From contig CAJUCA010000027.1 of the NCBI GenBank assembly GCA_910585265.1, positions 1 through 44,233 on the forward strand: a DNA stretch of 44,233 bases, read 5' to 3'. Shown here piece by piece: positions 24,914 through 31,616 of the stretch. A model generated the notes under the pieces. It did not search any database, was not told the DNA's origin, and worked only from the letters and a program-made list of their open reading frames with translations. Source of the stretch: an uncultured Oscillospiraceae bacterium (lineage in GTDB: Bacteria; Bacillota; Clostridia; Oscillospirales; Oscillospiraceae). Each line of letters starts with the position of its first letter. Within the stretch, counting starts at the first letter, position 1. Both the position numbers and the translations under genes were made by a program.

Positions 24914-25702
24914 CTATCCGCCGTCATGGCAGTTGCAGGGCAGGTCGTCCTCGGGGAACATCCAGCACATGGCCTGCTGGCTCAAGTCCGCCGCCACGAA
25001 ATCCCGCCACGCCCAGTCCCGTCCCAGCCCCTTCACTGTGATCAGGTTGGGTTTCGCGGCATCCTCGACAGCGATGGCCCGCTCATACAGCTCCCGGTGC
25101 CGGTGGTACAGGGTGCGGATCTCCTTCTTTTTCATGCTGGGGCAGAAAAAACAGGAGGACTTGCCCGGCAGCGGCAGCCCCGCCCGCTGGATGGCGGCCA
25201 CGCAGTCCTCCCGCGTCCAGCCCCAGTCCATCAGCGGATAGACCTTGGTGTACTTGGTGTCGGCCTCGTCATGCTCCCTGGCCCCCTCCTTCCGCCGCGT
25301 CTCATCCACATCGTAACCGATGTATTTGAACACCTTTTCCCCCTTGGCCCAAACCTCCCGGCAGGGCGGGTAGTTGTTGCAGAATTTCTCTTGGGGCGCG
25401 ATTTTGTGTTTGAGGGAGCATTTCTTGTACCCGTAGGCGATGGCGGGCAGGGTGCCGGAGCGGAGGCATTCCTGTTCCAGCGTCAGCCGCTCCCCATGCT
25501 TGTCCGTGCAGGAAACTACCTGGATATGGGGCATCCTGTGCTGTGCCAGCCACTCATCCATGATGGGGATGTAGTCGTAGGTGTAGGGCTGCTCGCTGCC
25601 GGGGTCAGCAAAGAGGATCAGGTCAACGGGGATCCCCTTCTCATACATCCCCACCAGCATGGCGGTGGAGTTCGTCCCGCCGCCGTAAGCGACTACATTC
25701 AT
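24914..25702 (-). CDS. PP-loop enzyme of the PAPS reductase-like family
   Basis: A 262-residue protein with an N-terminal PP-loop (MNVVAYGGGTNSTAMLVGMY) that binds ATP or a nucleotide sulfate. The acidic FADPGSEQPYTYDYI follows, as in phosphoadenosine-phosphosulfate reductase and DndC-like proteins. Cysteines are plentiful (YGYKKCSLKHKIAP, FCNNYPPC, GKSSCFFCPSMKKKEI), which may hold an iron-sulfur cluster or zinc. Phage and mobile-element members of this family are of largely unknown function; DNA or tRNA modification is possible. ATG 25702 overlaps the VirB4 stop by 4 bp. No dnd partners are seen in the window. Confidence 0.8.
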   Translation of the reverse strand: MNVVAYGGGTNSTAMLVGMYEKGIPVDLILFADPGSEQPYTYDYIPIMDEWLAQHRMPHIQVVSCTDKHGERLTLEQECLRSGTLPAIAYGYKKCSLKHKIAPQEKFCNNYPPCREVWAKGEKVFKYIGYDVDETRRKEGAREHDEADTKYTKVYPLMDWGWTREDCVAAIQRAGLPLPGKSSCFFCPSMKKKEIRTLYHRHRELYERAIAVEDAAKPNLITVKGLGRDWAWRDFVAADLSQQAMCWMFPEDDLPCNCHDGG

Positions 25703-27642
25703 CGTCCCCCCGCCTTTCCGAACAGCTTTTCTTTGTACTCCGGCGCGTGTACCTCCAGCAGATACCGCTCGTTGCCGCACTTGTACAGGCACACCCCGCG
25801 CTGGGGGCAGCGGATCAGCTCGTACTCCGAGCCCTCCAGCTGGAGGTTGTCCATGTAGAATTTCTTGTCCACGCTGCCCGCGTTGAACAGGAACTGGTGG
25901 GTGGGGATGGCAAACAGGGGCCGGGTGAGCTCCCGGATGCCGTCCACGTCAAAGTCCTCCAGGTTTTGGCTGGCCAGGATCAGCGCGGACTCCTTCTTCC
26001 GCACCCGCTTCAAAATGTTCCGGATGTACTCGATGGTGGTGACGTTGGACAGCCAGATATACAGCTCGTCCAGGGTGGCCGCGGTGTTGCCCACGGTCAG
26101 CAGCCTGTCGCTGAGGAAGGATAAGACATTGAACAGCATGGCGTCCTTCACATTTTTGCTGGCCTGCAATAAACCCTTCACCCCGAACACCAGGAACCGG
26201 GAGCTGGTGATGTTGGTGTGGCCGTTGAAAAACTTGCTCTCCGCACCCCGGCACAGGGAATGGAGCCCCAGCAGGATCTCCCGCAGCAGTTCCCGGGGAT
26301 AGAGGGGGCTGGCCTCGTCCCCGTACCGCTCATAGGCGTCCTCAATCACGTCATAGAGGTCGGAGAGGATGGGGAACTGGCCGGGGGCCAGGGCGGTGAA
26401 GTCGGTGCTGTCGTCCATCCCCCACTTGGCGTACAGCCGCCCCAGCATCAGCTCGATGGTGTCGATGTGGGCGTCGGAGAAGTCCTTGTAGGAGCGGAAA
26501 AAGTCCTTGAGGAAGCTGATGTGCTGGCTCAGGAGGGTGCGCTGGCGGAAGGTTTCGGGGGCCTGGCCGTCGTCCTCATCGTCGCCGCAAGCTTCATATC
26601 CCTCACTCCCGCCTGACGGCTGGAGTTCGCTCATTGCGCTGCGGCTCCTCTCCCCATCGAACCCGCTTCGCTGGGCTTCGATGGGGGCCCCTACGTCCCA
26701 CGCCTTGGGCTCCAGCGGGTTGATGCGGTACCGCCCATCCATCAGATCCACGAAGCACCCGCCCAGGTTATGGCACAGGTCGATGAGCTCATGCTCGGGA
26801 TCGAGGCAAATTGCGGATTTGCCGCTCTCCAAAATATTGCAGAGCAGGAGCTTCAGCAGGTAGCTCTTGCCCTGGCCAGAGTTGCCCAGGATCAGGACGC
26901 TGGCGGTGGTCTTGTCCTCGGCGCGGCGGTCCAGGTCCACGATGACGTTGGAGCCGTAGCGGTCCCGGCCCACGTAGAAGCCCTGGGGGTCCGTCTTTCC
27001 GGAGTAGTTGAAGGGGTACAGGTTGGCCGCCGATCCGGCGGGCAGCACCCGTTCAAACTGGGAGCCGAAGGCGTTGAACCCCGCGGGGTTGGCTGCCTGA
27101 TAGCCCTCCCGCTGGCGCAGCAGCAGAGGGTCCGGGGTGAGCTTGGAGCGGGCCAGCTCGGCGGTGACAAAGTCCTTCAGCGTGGACAGCTTCGCCTGAT
27201 CCGGGGCACTGATGTCGAGGAATACGGCGCAGTGGATCAGCGGCTCCCGGCTGCGGTGCATCTGGGCGGCCAGGGCGGCCACGTCCTGGAGGTCGCTCTC
27301 CGCCGCCACGGACTGCTGGAGGTCGCTGGTGTTGGAGCGGGTCAGGCGGTTCCTGTTGCTGGCGTTCTGGATGATCTGCTTCTCCTCGGCGGCGGTGACC
27401 TGCCGGGCGTAGACGGACAGGTTCACCCCGTCCCTGGCCCCCAGGCGGCTGAGCAGGGCCAGCTCCTCCGTGGAGGCGGCGTACCCCCGCAGGGCCAGGA
27501 AGGTGTGGTACCCGCCGCCGATGATGGCATGGTCGGTGTTGAACTTCACCACCGAGGGGGCCGCCATGTCCAGAAAGTCCTTGGGGCGGGAAACGGGTGC
27601 GGGCTTGGGCGCGGGTTTCTTCTTCTGTACTTTCTTAGCCAT
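25699..27642 (-). CDS. virB4: VirB4/TraE conjugation ATPase
   Basis: The 647-residue ATPase powers assembly and substrate movement in the type IV secretion system at the inner membrane. The N-terminal domain covers residues 1-220. The Walker A motif is GNSGQGKSYLLKLLLC, followed by ICLDPEHELIDLCHNLGG. Further motifs are LLQASKNVKDAMLF, the Walker B-like TLDELYIWLSN and SALILASQNLEDF. Near residues 318-354 it carries repeat element copy 2, inserted between INPLEPKAWD and the conserved FRQRTLLSQHISFLKDFFRS. ATG 27642 follows GAGGAGGCGGTGTGCC; it overlaps the previous gene by 8 bp. Confidence 0.93.
   Translation of the reverse strand: MAKKVQKKKPAPKPAPVSRPKDFLDMAAPSVVKFNTDHAIIGGGYHTFLALRGYAASTEELALLSRLGARDGVNLSVYARQVTAAEEKQIIQNASNRNRLTRSNTSDLQQSVAAESDLQDVAALAAQMHRSREPLIHCAVFLDISAPDQAKLSTLKDFVTAELARSKLTPDPLLLRQREGYQAANPAGFNAFGSQFERVLPAGSAANLYPFNYSGKTDPQGFYVGRDRYGSNVIVDLDRRAEDKTTASVLILGNSGQGKSYLLKLLLCNILESGKSAICLDPEHELIDLCHNLGGCFVDLMDGRYRINPLEPKAWDVGAPIEAQRSGFDGERSRSAMSELQPSGGSEGYEACGDDEDDGQAPETFRQRTLLSQHISFLKDFFRSYKDFSDAHIDTIELMLGRLYAKWGMDDSTDFTALAPGQFPILSDLYDVIEDAYERYGDEASPLYPRELLREILLGLHSLCRGAESKFFNGHTNITSSRFLVFGVKGLLQASKNVKDAMLFNVLSFLSDRLLTVGNTAATLDELYIWLSNVTTIEYIRNILKRVRKKESALILASQNLEDFDVDGIRELTRPLFAIPTHQFLFNAGSVDKKFYMDNLQLEGSEYELIRCPQRGVCLYKCGNERYLLEVHAPEYKEKLFGKAGGR
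26581..26690 (-). repeat. In-frame palindromic element, copy 2 (in VirB4)
   Basis: This full-length 110-bp copy encodes GAPIEAQRSGFDGERSRSAM followed by SELQPSGGSEGYEACGD. Its hairpin part is CCCCATCGAA and TTCGATGGGG around CCCGCTTCGCTGGGC. The long part is closed by GCCGC/GCGGC and contains an inner hairpin (GCC, GTCA, GGC). Compared with copy 1 both closing stems have compensating base changes. Confidence 0.88.
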
Positions 27643-28207
27643 GGCACACCGCCTCCTCGCCGTCAAAATCGGGGAAGGACTCGGCAGCCATGTCCCGCTG
27701 GTAGTACACCATCAGGATACGTTTGATGTCCTGGGTGTCGGCCAGCCGGACGTGGAAACCCCCGTCCCGGAGGCTTTTCTCCGTCTGCCGGGGGGTGGCG
27801 GCACTATCCTTATCTACCGGGTACACCAGCGCGAACTCCCGGGCGGACGCGGTGGTGGCCTGGATGTCGTCCAGGTGGGCGGCGTCCCGCCGCAGCAGTT
27901 CCCGGACAGCCGGGAGCTGCTCCTCCTCCAGCCGCCTGTGGTAGAAGTCCTGGTTGGCCTGGAAGGACTCCCGGGAGTCCAAGGCCAGCAGGCGCACTGC
28001 GGGGGTGGCCCGGAGCAGGTTGGTGAGGGCGGTGACCCGGCCCCGCACCCCCTCCGGGGACAGCACGGACAGGTTATCGGGCCGGAGCATAAAAAAGACC
28101 AGCTCCCCCTTGGCGGTTTTCACGCCGTGATCGGTGAGCTGGGTAATCCCCATGAGCTGGCGGGTGGACTGGCGCTCCCGCAGCTCTTTTTTCTGTTTTC
28201 GGTTCAA
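27635..28207 (-). CDS. VirB4-associated conjugation protein
   Basis: A 190-residue soluble protein between the PrgI-like gene and virB4, with ELVFFMLRPDNLSVLSPEGV, LRATPAVRLLALDSRESFQA and SLRDGGFHVRLADTQDIKRI. It resembles the N-terminal, non-ATPase domain of VirB4-type proteins, so the VirB4 function may be split over two genes. The preferred start is TTG 28207, which overlaps the PrgI stop and has GGAGGG 10 nt upstream. An in-frame ATG at 28225 has no site of its own. The 3' end overlaps virB4 by 8 bp. Confidence 0.75.
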   Translation of the reverse strand: MNRKQKKELRERQSTRQLMGITQLTDHGVKTAKGELVFFMLRPDNLSVLSPEGVRGRVTALTNLLRATPAVRLLALDSRESFQANQDFYHRRLEEEQLPAVRELLRRDAAHLDDIQATTASAREFALVYPVDKDSAATPRQTEKSLRDGGFHVRLADTQDIKRILMVYYQRDMAAESFPDFDGEEAVCHG

Positions 28208-28470
28208 GTCTCGTTTTCCCTCCATTCAAAGTATTGCTGCTTCAAAAACAGGAAGTACATGGCGTAGCGGAGGAAATCCAGAATACTGGCATCCTCCAGC
28301 CGGATGCTGAGGAAGGCGTACAGCACCGTGGCGATGAGCGGCGGCACCAGCCTAAGCTGGGCCAGGGCCAGCACGGACAGGACGAAGCCCACGCCGATGA
28401 CCGCCACATCCCGCAGGGCCCACAGCCACAGGGTGGGCTTGGCTTTCAGGTTGTTGGGGTAGATGTAGAT
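28204..28470 (-). CDS. PrgI-like conjugation membrane protein, probable ATC start
   Basis: An 88-residue protein with two membrane segments (VAVIGVGFVLSVLALAQLRL, VPPLIATVLYAFLSIRLEDA) and the ending SILDFLRYAMYFLFLKQQYF, typical of PrgI-family proteins in Gram-positive conjugation. The family N-terminus (YIYPNNLKAKPTLWLWALRD) is encoded here but has no ATG, GTG or TTG before it. An in-frame TGA is at 28477-28479. GGAGGTGA precedes CAGACT and then ATC 28470, at ideal spacing. The first conventional in-frame start gives a protein of about 68 residues lacking the conserved N-terminus. It lies at the head of the PrgI/VirB4 operon. Confidence 0.75.
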   Translation of the reverse strand: MYIYPNNLKAKPTLWLWALRDVAVIGVGFVLSVLALAQLRLVPPLIATVLYAFLSIRLEDASILDFLRYAMYFLFLKQQYFEWRENET

Positions 28471-28522
28471 AGTCTGTCACCTCCGGAAAATGAAAAAGCC
28501 GCCCAATGAAGGGCGGCGAAAA

Positions 28523-28551
28523 TTGACAAGATTCTAATTGTCAGCTATAAT
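28523..28551 (+). promoter_or_regulatory. Perfect consensus promoter for the 31-residue peptide
   Basis: TTGACA (28523-28528), 17 nt, TATAAT (28546-28551) is an exact sigma-A consensus. Transcription would start near 28558 at a GCCCC-GCAA-GGGGC hairpin and run through the peptide gene. Exact matches of both boxes with ideal spacing are rare and are typical of RNA-regulated small toxin genes. Confidence 0.85.
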
Positions 28552-28646
28552 CAAAAATGCCCCGCAAGGGGCCGGAAGGACACTGTTACATAAAAGGCGG
28601 TTAGCCCATTTCCTCGCGGATCCTGATCCGAAGGGGGGTGGTGCTT

Positions 28647-28742
28647 ATGGGACATGGACGCTGGACGAAAGTCCTGCGGTACATCCTGTGGGCCATTGTC
28701 GCGTTCGCGCTGATGGCTGCCACAGCCCAGAAAGCGTGTTAG
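28647..28742 (+). CDS. 31-residue hydrophobic peptide, candidate type I toxin
   Basis: The ORF encodes a short membrane peptide: MGHGRWTKVLR, then a hydrophobic run (YILWAIVAFALMAATA) and QKAC. AAGGGGGGTGG precedes ATG 28647. It is on the plus strand in a 380-bp gap between minus-strand ICE genes, behind a perfect promoter. A second perfect promoter faces it from the other side. Charged N-terminus, one membrane helix and length match Fst/TxpA/BsrG-type toxins, though no specific family is recognised. The mRNA can fold so that its 5' end (28597-28607) pairs with its 3' end (28792-28802), as such toxin mRNAs do. Confidence 0.75.
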   Translation: MGHGRWTKVLRYILWAIVAFALMAATAQKAC

Positions 28743-28770
28743 CCGCCCGGCTGCAACCCGAGCGGCTAAC
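28738..28770. terminator. Hairpin at the stop codon of the peptide gene
   Basis: GTTAGCCGC pairs with GCGGCTAAC, with an inner CGG/CCG, overlapping the TAG stop. It may act as a two-way transcription end for convergent RNAs. No T tract follows on either side, so it could instead be a pairing site for the antisense RNA. Confidence 0.45.
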
Positions 28771-28819
28771 GGTTCTAAGTTAGTCAGTTGAGGGCTAACC
28801 GCTGTAGCAGTGCCCTTCT
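28738..28819 (-). ncRNA. Candidate antisense antitoxin RNA
   Basis: A transcript from the minus-strand promoter at 28826-28854 would start near 28819 and run back across the 3' part of the peptide gene's mRNA. It would include both inverted repeats there. Its 3' end is unknown; the hairpin at 28738-28770 is one possible stop but lacks a U run. The RNA is inferred from promoter geometry only. Confidence 0.5.
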
Positions 28820-28825
28820 GCTATG

Positions 28826-28854
28826 ATTATACCTGTGGGCCGCCGCTTTGTCAA
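28826..28854 (-). promoter_or_regulatory. Perfect consensus promoter facing the peptide gene
   Basis: On the minus strand TTGACA (28854-28849), 17 nt, TATAAT (28831-28826) is again an exact sigma-A consensus. It converges with the promoter at 28523-28551. It begins inside the last codons of the 100-residue ICE gene ending at 28851. Confidence 0.85.
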
Positions 28855-29153
28855 TGGCTTTCGGCCTCGTCCGTTCCGCCGATGGCGGCCATGGCTTCCA
28901 GGCACCATACCCCATGATCCCGCAGGGTCCGGATCAGCACCGTGTTCGCGGGCTCCCAGGCGTCCTCCGCCAGAACCTGCCCCAGCGGGTGCATATCGAT
29001 GCCCAGGGCGGGGCAGTCCAGGAACATCCCGCCCGGGTGGTGGATGTGGGGATGGATGCTGGCCCGCCCCCAGTGGGGGATCTGGGCCGTATAGCTGACA
29101 CTGGCTATTGTCCCGGACTGATCCCTGCGGGTGCTCTCATCCCATGTCAGCAT
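28851..29153 (-). CDS. ICE hypothetical protein
   Basis: A 100-residue protein rich in His and Trp: MLTWDESTRRDQSGTIASVS, then HWGRASIHPHIHHPGGMFLD and a C-terminal HGVWCLEAMAAIGGTDEAE. The cluster of His residues could bind a metal. ATG 29153 follows AGGAGGCGGACGGCC and overlaps the preceding gene by 17 bp. Its last codons overlap the antisense promoter of the toxin candidate. No family is recognised. Confidence 0.65.
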   Translation of the reverse strand: MLTWDESTRRDQSGTIASVSYTAQIPHWGRASIHPHIHHPGGMFLDCPALGIDMHPLGQVLAEDAWEPANTVLIRTLRDHGVWCLEAMAAIGGTDEAESH

Positions 29154-29502
29154 GGCCGTCCGCCTCCTCCCGCTCCCCGGCGTCCGCCTCCCGCCGCTCC
29201 GCCTCGTCCAGCGTCTGCCGGATCAGGCCCAGCACGAACTCCTTCTGGGTCAGCTTTTTTCCGGTGCGGGTGCTCTCCCGTTCCAGATAGCCCTTCAGCC
29301 GCTGGAACAGTTCCTCCGGCATCTGGAAGGCCATGGTGCGCATCCCTTTTTCCATCTTCTCTTTTCCCCCCTCATAGTAGTCGGTCAGCAGCCCGGTGAT
29401 GTACGCGCTCAGCGTCACCCCGGCCTGCTCCTGCGCCGCCCGGACACGGCTGTGGAGCTCCTCCGGGATCATGGCGCACAGGTTCTTTTGGTTTTCCGCC
29501 AT
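29137..29502 (-). CDS. Ribbon-helix-helix-like protein with two similar halves
   Basis: A 121-residue protein conserved in clostridial ICEs (relatives are sometimes mislabelled as a tautomerase). Residues 1-45 read NLCAMIPEELHSRVRAAQEQ and VTLSAYITGLLTDYYE. Residues 55-105 repeat the pattern with AFQMPEELFQRLKGYLERES, then TQKEFVLGLIRQTLDEAERR. Each half fits a strand-helix-helix fold, so a DNA-binding role is likely. ATG 29502 follows AAAGGAGGACACCAAT. A 109-bp upstream gap contains a TATACT (minus strand, about 29540) that may serve as a -10. Confidence 0.75.
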   Translation of the reverse strand: MAENQKNLCAMIPEELHSRVRAAQEQAGVTLSAYITGLLTDYYEGGKEKMEKGMRTMAFQMPEELFQRLKGYLERESTRTGKKLTQKEFVLGLIRQTLDEAERREADAGEREEADGHADMG

Positions 29503-29611
29503 ATTGGTGTCCTCCTTTCTGTTTTGTGACGTAAGTATACCGTTAGCCGGGGCAAATAGCTATTCACAACAAGCAACAAAGATTCCCGCCGAAAGGAAGC
29601 ATATCCAACAG

Positions 29612-31300
29612 TTACCCCGCCAGCAGGGCCAGGGCCATCCCCCGCATCAGGTATTCCACGCAGGGGATGGCCACACTGTTCCCCAGCGCGCGGTACCTGG
29701 GGGAGTCCGCCGCGCCGGGCAGGGCGGTCCAATCATCCGGGAACCCCTGTAACCGTTCGCACTCCCGTGTGGTCAGCCTTCTGATCAGCAAAGGGGATTC
29801 CACGACCAATTTGTCCGATGAGACATATTGGGCGTTGGGGCCTTTGCTGTCGCTGGCAGTGGGCGGTCCAGTGGTTTCCTGGTAGATAAGGTCGGCGGCG
29901 TCCTTGTATTGTCTGGCACTTTGGGTGGAGGACACGCCGCCCTCCTGGAACGCATCCACCCTCTGGCGGGAAAACACCGCGTGATGATCCACGGCGGCCA
30001 GGGCGCAGGCGGTATTCTCCTGGACCCCGAGGCCGTTTCCGCCGTTTTCCGGATGGCGGTCGATGACGTTCCCGGCGATGCAGAGCACAGGATCCTCCTG
30101 CGTTACCAACGGGCAGTTATTTCCCCCGGTCCCAAATCTGGCGGTTATGGTTGGGGTAACGCTGTGGGGGCCGGTATATCTTGTGTCGATCCCGTGGTTC
30201 TCGAAAACCAGGGGCTGGTGCCCATGCTCCTGGGCGCGGAGCGTCCCCGCAATGTTTTCCGAGCAGGACATAACGCCGCCGCCCTGGTCGTTCAGGCAGA
30301 TCAAGGGCAGATGCACCCCCATCTGCGCCCGGAGGGTGGGCGTCATGTTCTCGGTGAGATCCATGCGCTGTCCGCCATGGTCGGTCAAGCACAACACGGA
30401 TGGCATCATATTGCCGCTGGATGAACCCTTCAGGGTGGGGGCCAGCTCCTCGCGGTAGCCGATGCTCCCGGCAGACGGTCCCGCCCCGGCGCAGAAGCCT
30501 GCTGTGAAAACAACTCCCGCAGGGTTGCGGCCGCCCCCTCCGTCCGCCCCCGCCAGGGTGGGGGCAACACTGTCCGGGGTGAATACCCGGGCCTGCTGGG
30601 TGTCCCAGGGGTTCAGGCAGTCGGATGTCAGGACGCAGGGATAACCCTGTCCGGCCTGCCCGCCGCCACCGCTGAGGGATGTATGACACTCCGGGGTCAG
30701 GAAACAATCGCCGTTCCCCTTGGTCACAACACCTGCTACGAATGTCTGTTGCTTCATCCCCGGCTGGGCACTCAACGCCCCCGCCACATCGTGCAGATCC
30801 CGGACTTCGTCCCTCTGATTTGCCGCAAAGGCCGTCACGTCCCCGGCGTTTGGGAGCGGCATGAGGTAAACGGTCAGCCCCGCCTGGGCCTTCAACGCCG
30901 CCTCCAGCTGGGGCGGCAGGGGCTTGCCCCGCTCACGGGCCCTGCGCAGGATACCCAGGCAGGCTTTCCGGCTCAAATAGTATTTTCGGGGCGGTGAGTC
31001 CTCCAAAATCTGCGATAAGGAACACGCGCGCCCTTCTCTGGGCGAGACCCCAGTATTGAGCGTCCAGGACTCTCCAAGCCAGGGAGAAAGAATCTCCCAC
31101 TCGTATTCGCCCAGCAGGTTGCCATGGCCCGGCGTGAGGTCGAGGGACATGAACGGGACAGCCACTAATTTTGCAGATCTCCTCGAGCACGATCCGGAAG
31201 TCCTCCCCCTTGGGCGAGCCCGAGCTGAACGCGCCTGGGACGTTTTCCCAGCACAGCAGTCTTGGACGAATAGACACACCTGTCCGTCCACGTTGCACAT
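29612..31300 (-). CDS. C5 cytosine methyltransferase, C-terminal ORF (motifs IX-X)
   Basis: The 562-codon frame contains MSLDLTPGHGNLLGEYEWEI, then SLSQILEDSPPRKYYLSRKA and CLGILRRARERGKPLPPQLE. Many TPTL-type repeats follow (SVAPTLAGADGGG, NMTPTLRAQMG, IAGTLRAQEHG). The methyltransferase end is RRLTTRECERLQGFPDDWTA with PRYRALGNSVAIP (motifs IX/X). It lacks the catalytic part, which is in another frame of the overlapping gene at 30933-31616. Together they could form a two-subunit enzyme like M.AquI. The start is unsure: ATG 31300 opens the frame, and ATG 31150 begins the conserved part. The middle TPTL repeats probably recognise DNA. Confidence 0.8.
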   Translation of the reverse strand: MCNVDGQVCLFVQDCCAGKTSQARSARARPRGRTSGSCSRRSAKLVAVPFMSLDLTPGHGNLLGEYEWEILSPWLGESWTLNTGVSPREGRACSLSQILEDSPPRKYYLSRKACLGILRRARERGKPLPPQLEAALKAQAGLTVYLMPLPNAGDVTAFAANQRDEVRDLHDVAGALSAQPGMKQQTFVAGVVTKGNGDCFLTPECHTSLSGGGGQAGQGYPCVLTSDCLNPWDTQQARVFTPDSVAPTLAGADGGGGRNPAGVVFTAGFCAGAGPSAGSIGYREELAPTLKGSSSGNMMPSVLCLTDHGGQRMDLTENMTPTLRAQMGVHLPLICLNDQGGGVMSCSENIAGTLRAQEHGHQPLVFENHGIDTRYTGPHSVTPTITARFGTGGNNCPLVTQEDPVLCIAGNVIDRHPENGGNGLGVQENTACALAAVDHHAVFSRQRVDAFQEGGVSSTQSARQYKDAADLIYQETTGPPTASDSKGPNAQYVSSDKLVVESPLLIRRLTTRECERLQGFPDDWTALPGAADSPRYRALGNSVAIPCVEYLMRGMALALLAG

Positions 31301-31616
31301 CTGCCGCTCTCATCTCCTTTACGATGCGGATTTGTTCCATAAACAGGCCGGATCTGGCCCCGGCGAGACCGGAACGGGGGCCAGCCACGCTGAGATCCTG
31401 ACAGGGTGAGCCCCCGCAGATGATGTCCACCGGGGGCAGCTCCGCGCCATTTAATTTCGTGATATCCCCCACGTGGATCATATCGGGGAAGTGCTTTTGG
31501 GTCACCCGGATGGGGAAGGGTTCGATCTCGCTGGCCCACACCGGGACGATCCCATTGCGCACCGCCGCCAAAGGGAAGCCGCCGATGCCGTCGAACAGGG
31601 AGCCCAGGGTCAGCAT
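30933..31616 (-). CDS. C5 cytosine methyltransferase, catalytic ORF (motifs I-VIII)
   Basis: 227 codons with the S-adenosylmethionine site LGSLFDGIGGFPLAAV, the catalytic GGSPCQDLSVAG (motif IV Cys), ENV in WENVPGAFSSG and motif VIII in LAQRRARVFLIADF. It ends at YPAQGP without target-recognition and IX-X motifs, which are in the +1 frame of the next ORF. The overlap is 218-368 bp, and both frames look conserved there. ATG 31616 overlaps the end of the previous gene by 7 bp. On an ICE such enzymes protect the element from host restriction. A frameshift mutation of one former gene is the alternative. Confidence 0.85.
   Translation of the reverse strand: MLTLGSLFDGIGGFPLAAVRNGIVPVWASEIEPFPIRVTQKHFPDMIHVGDITKLNGAELPPVDIICGGSPCQDLSVAGPRSGLAGARSGLFMEQIRIVKEMRAADVQRGRTGVSIRPRLLCWENVPGAFSSGSPKGEDFRIVLEEICKISGCPVHVPRPHAGPWQPAGRIRVGDSFSLAWRVLDAQYWGLAQRRARVFLIADFGGLTAPKILFEPESLPGYPAQGP

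Larger units (their letters stand above)
28597..28802. repeat. Inverted repeats framing the toxin candidate
   Basis: GCGGTTAGCCC (28597-28607) and GGGCTAACCGC (28792-28802) are perfect 11-bp inverted copies placed before and after the peptide gene. A related pair, GTTAGCCGC (28738-28746) and GCGGCTAAC (28762-28770), lies just after it. The four related arms allow alternative pairings within the mRNA and between mRNA and antisense RNA. Confidence 0.8.

Noticed and set aside
29612..31616. Programmed +1 frameshift joining the two methyltransferase ORFs
   Set aside because: The sequence at the end of the first frame (GGC CCG TGA) is not a known slippery site, and each ORF has its own possible start. 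Two overlapping genes are the simpler reading.
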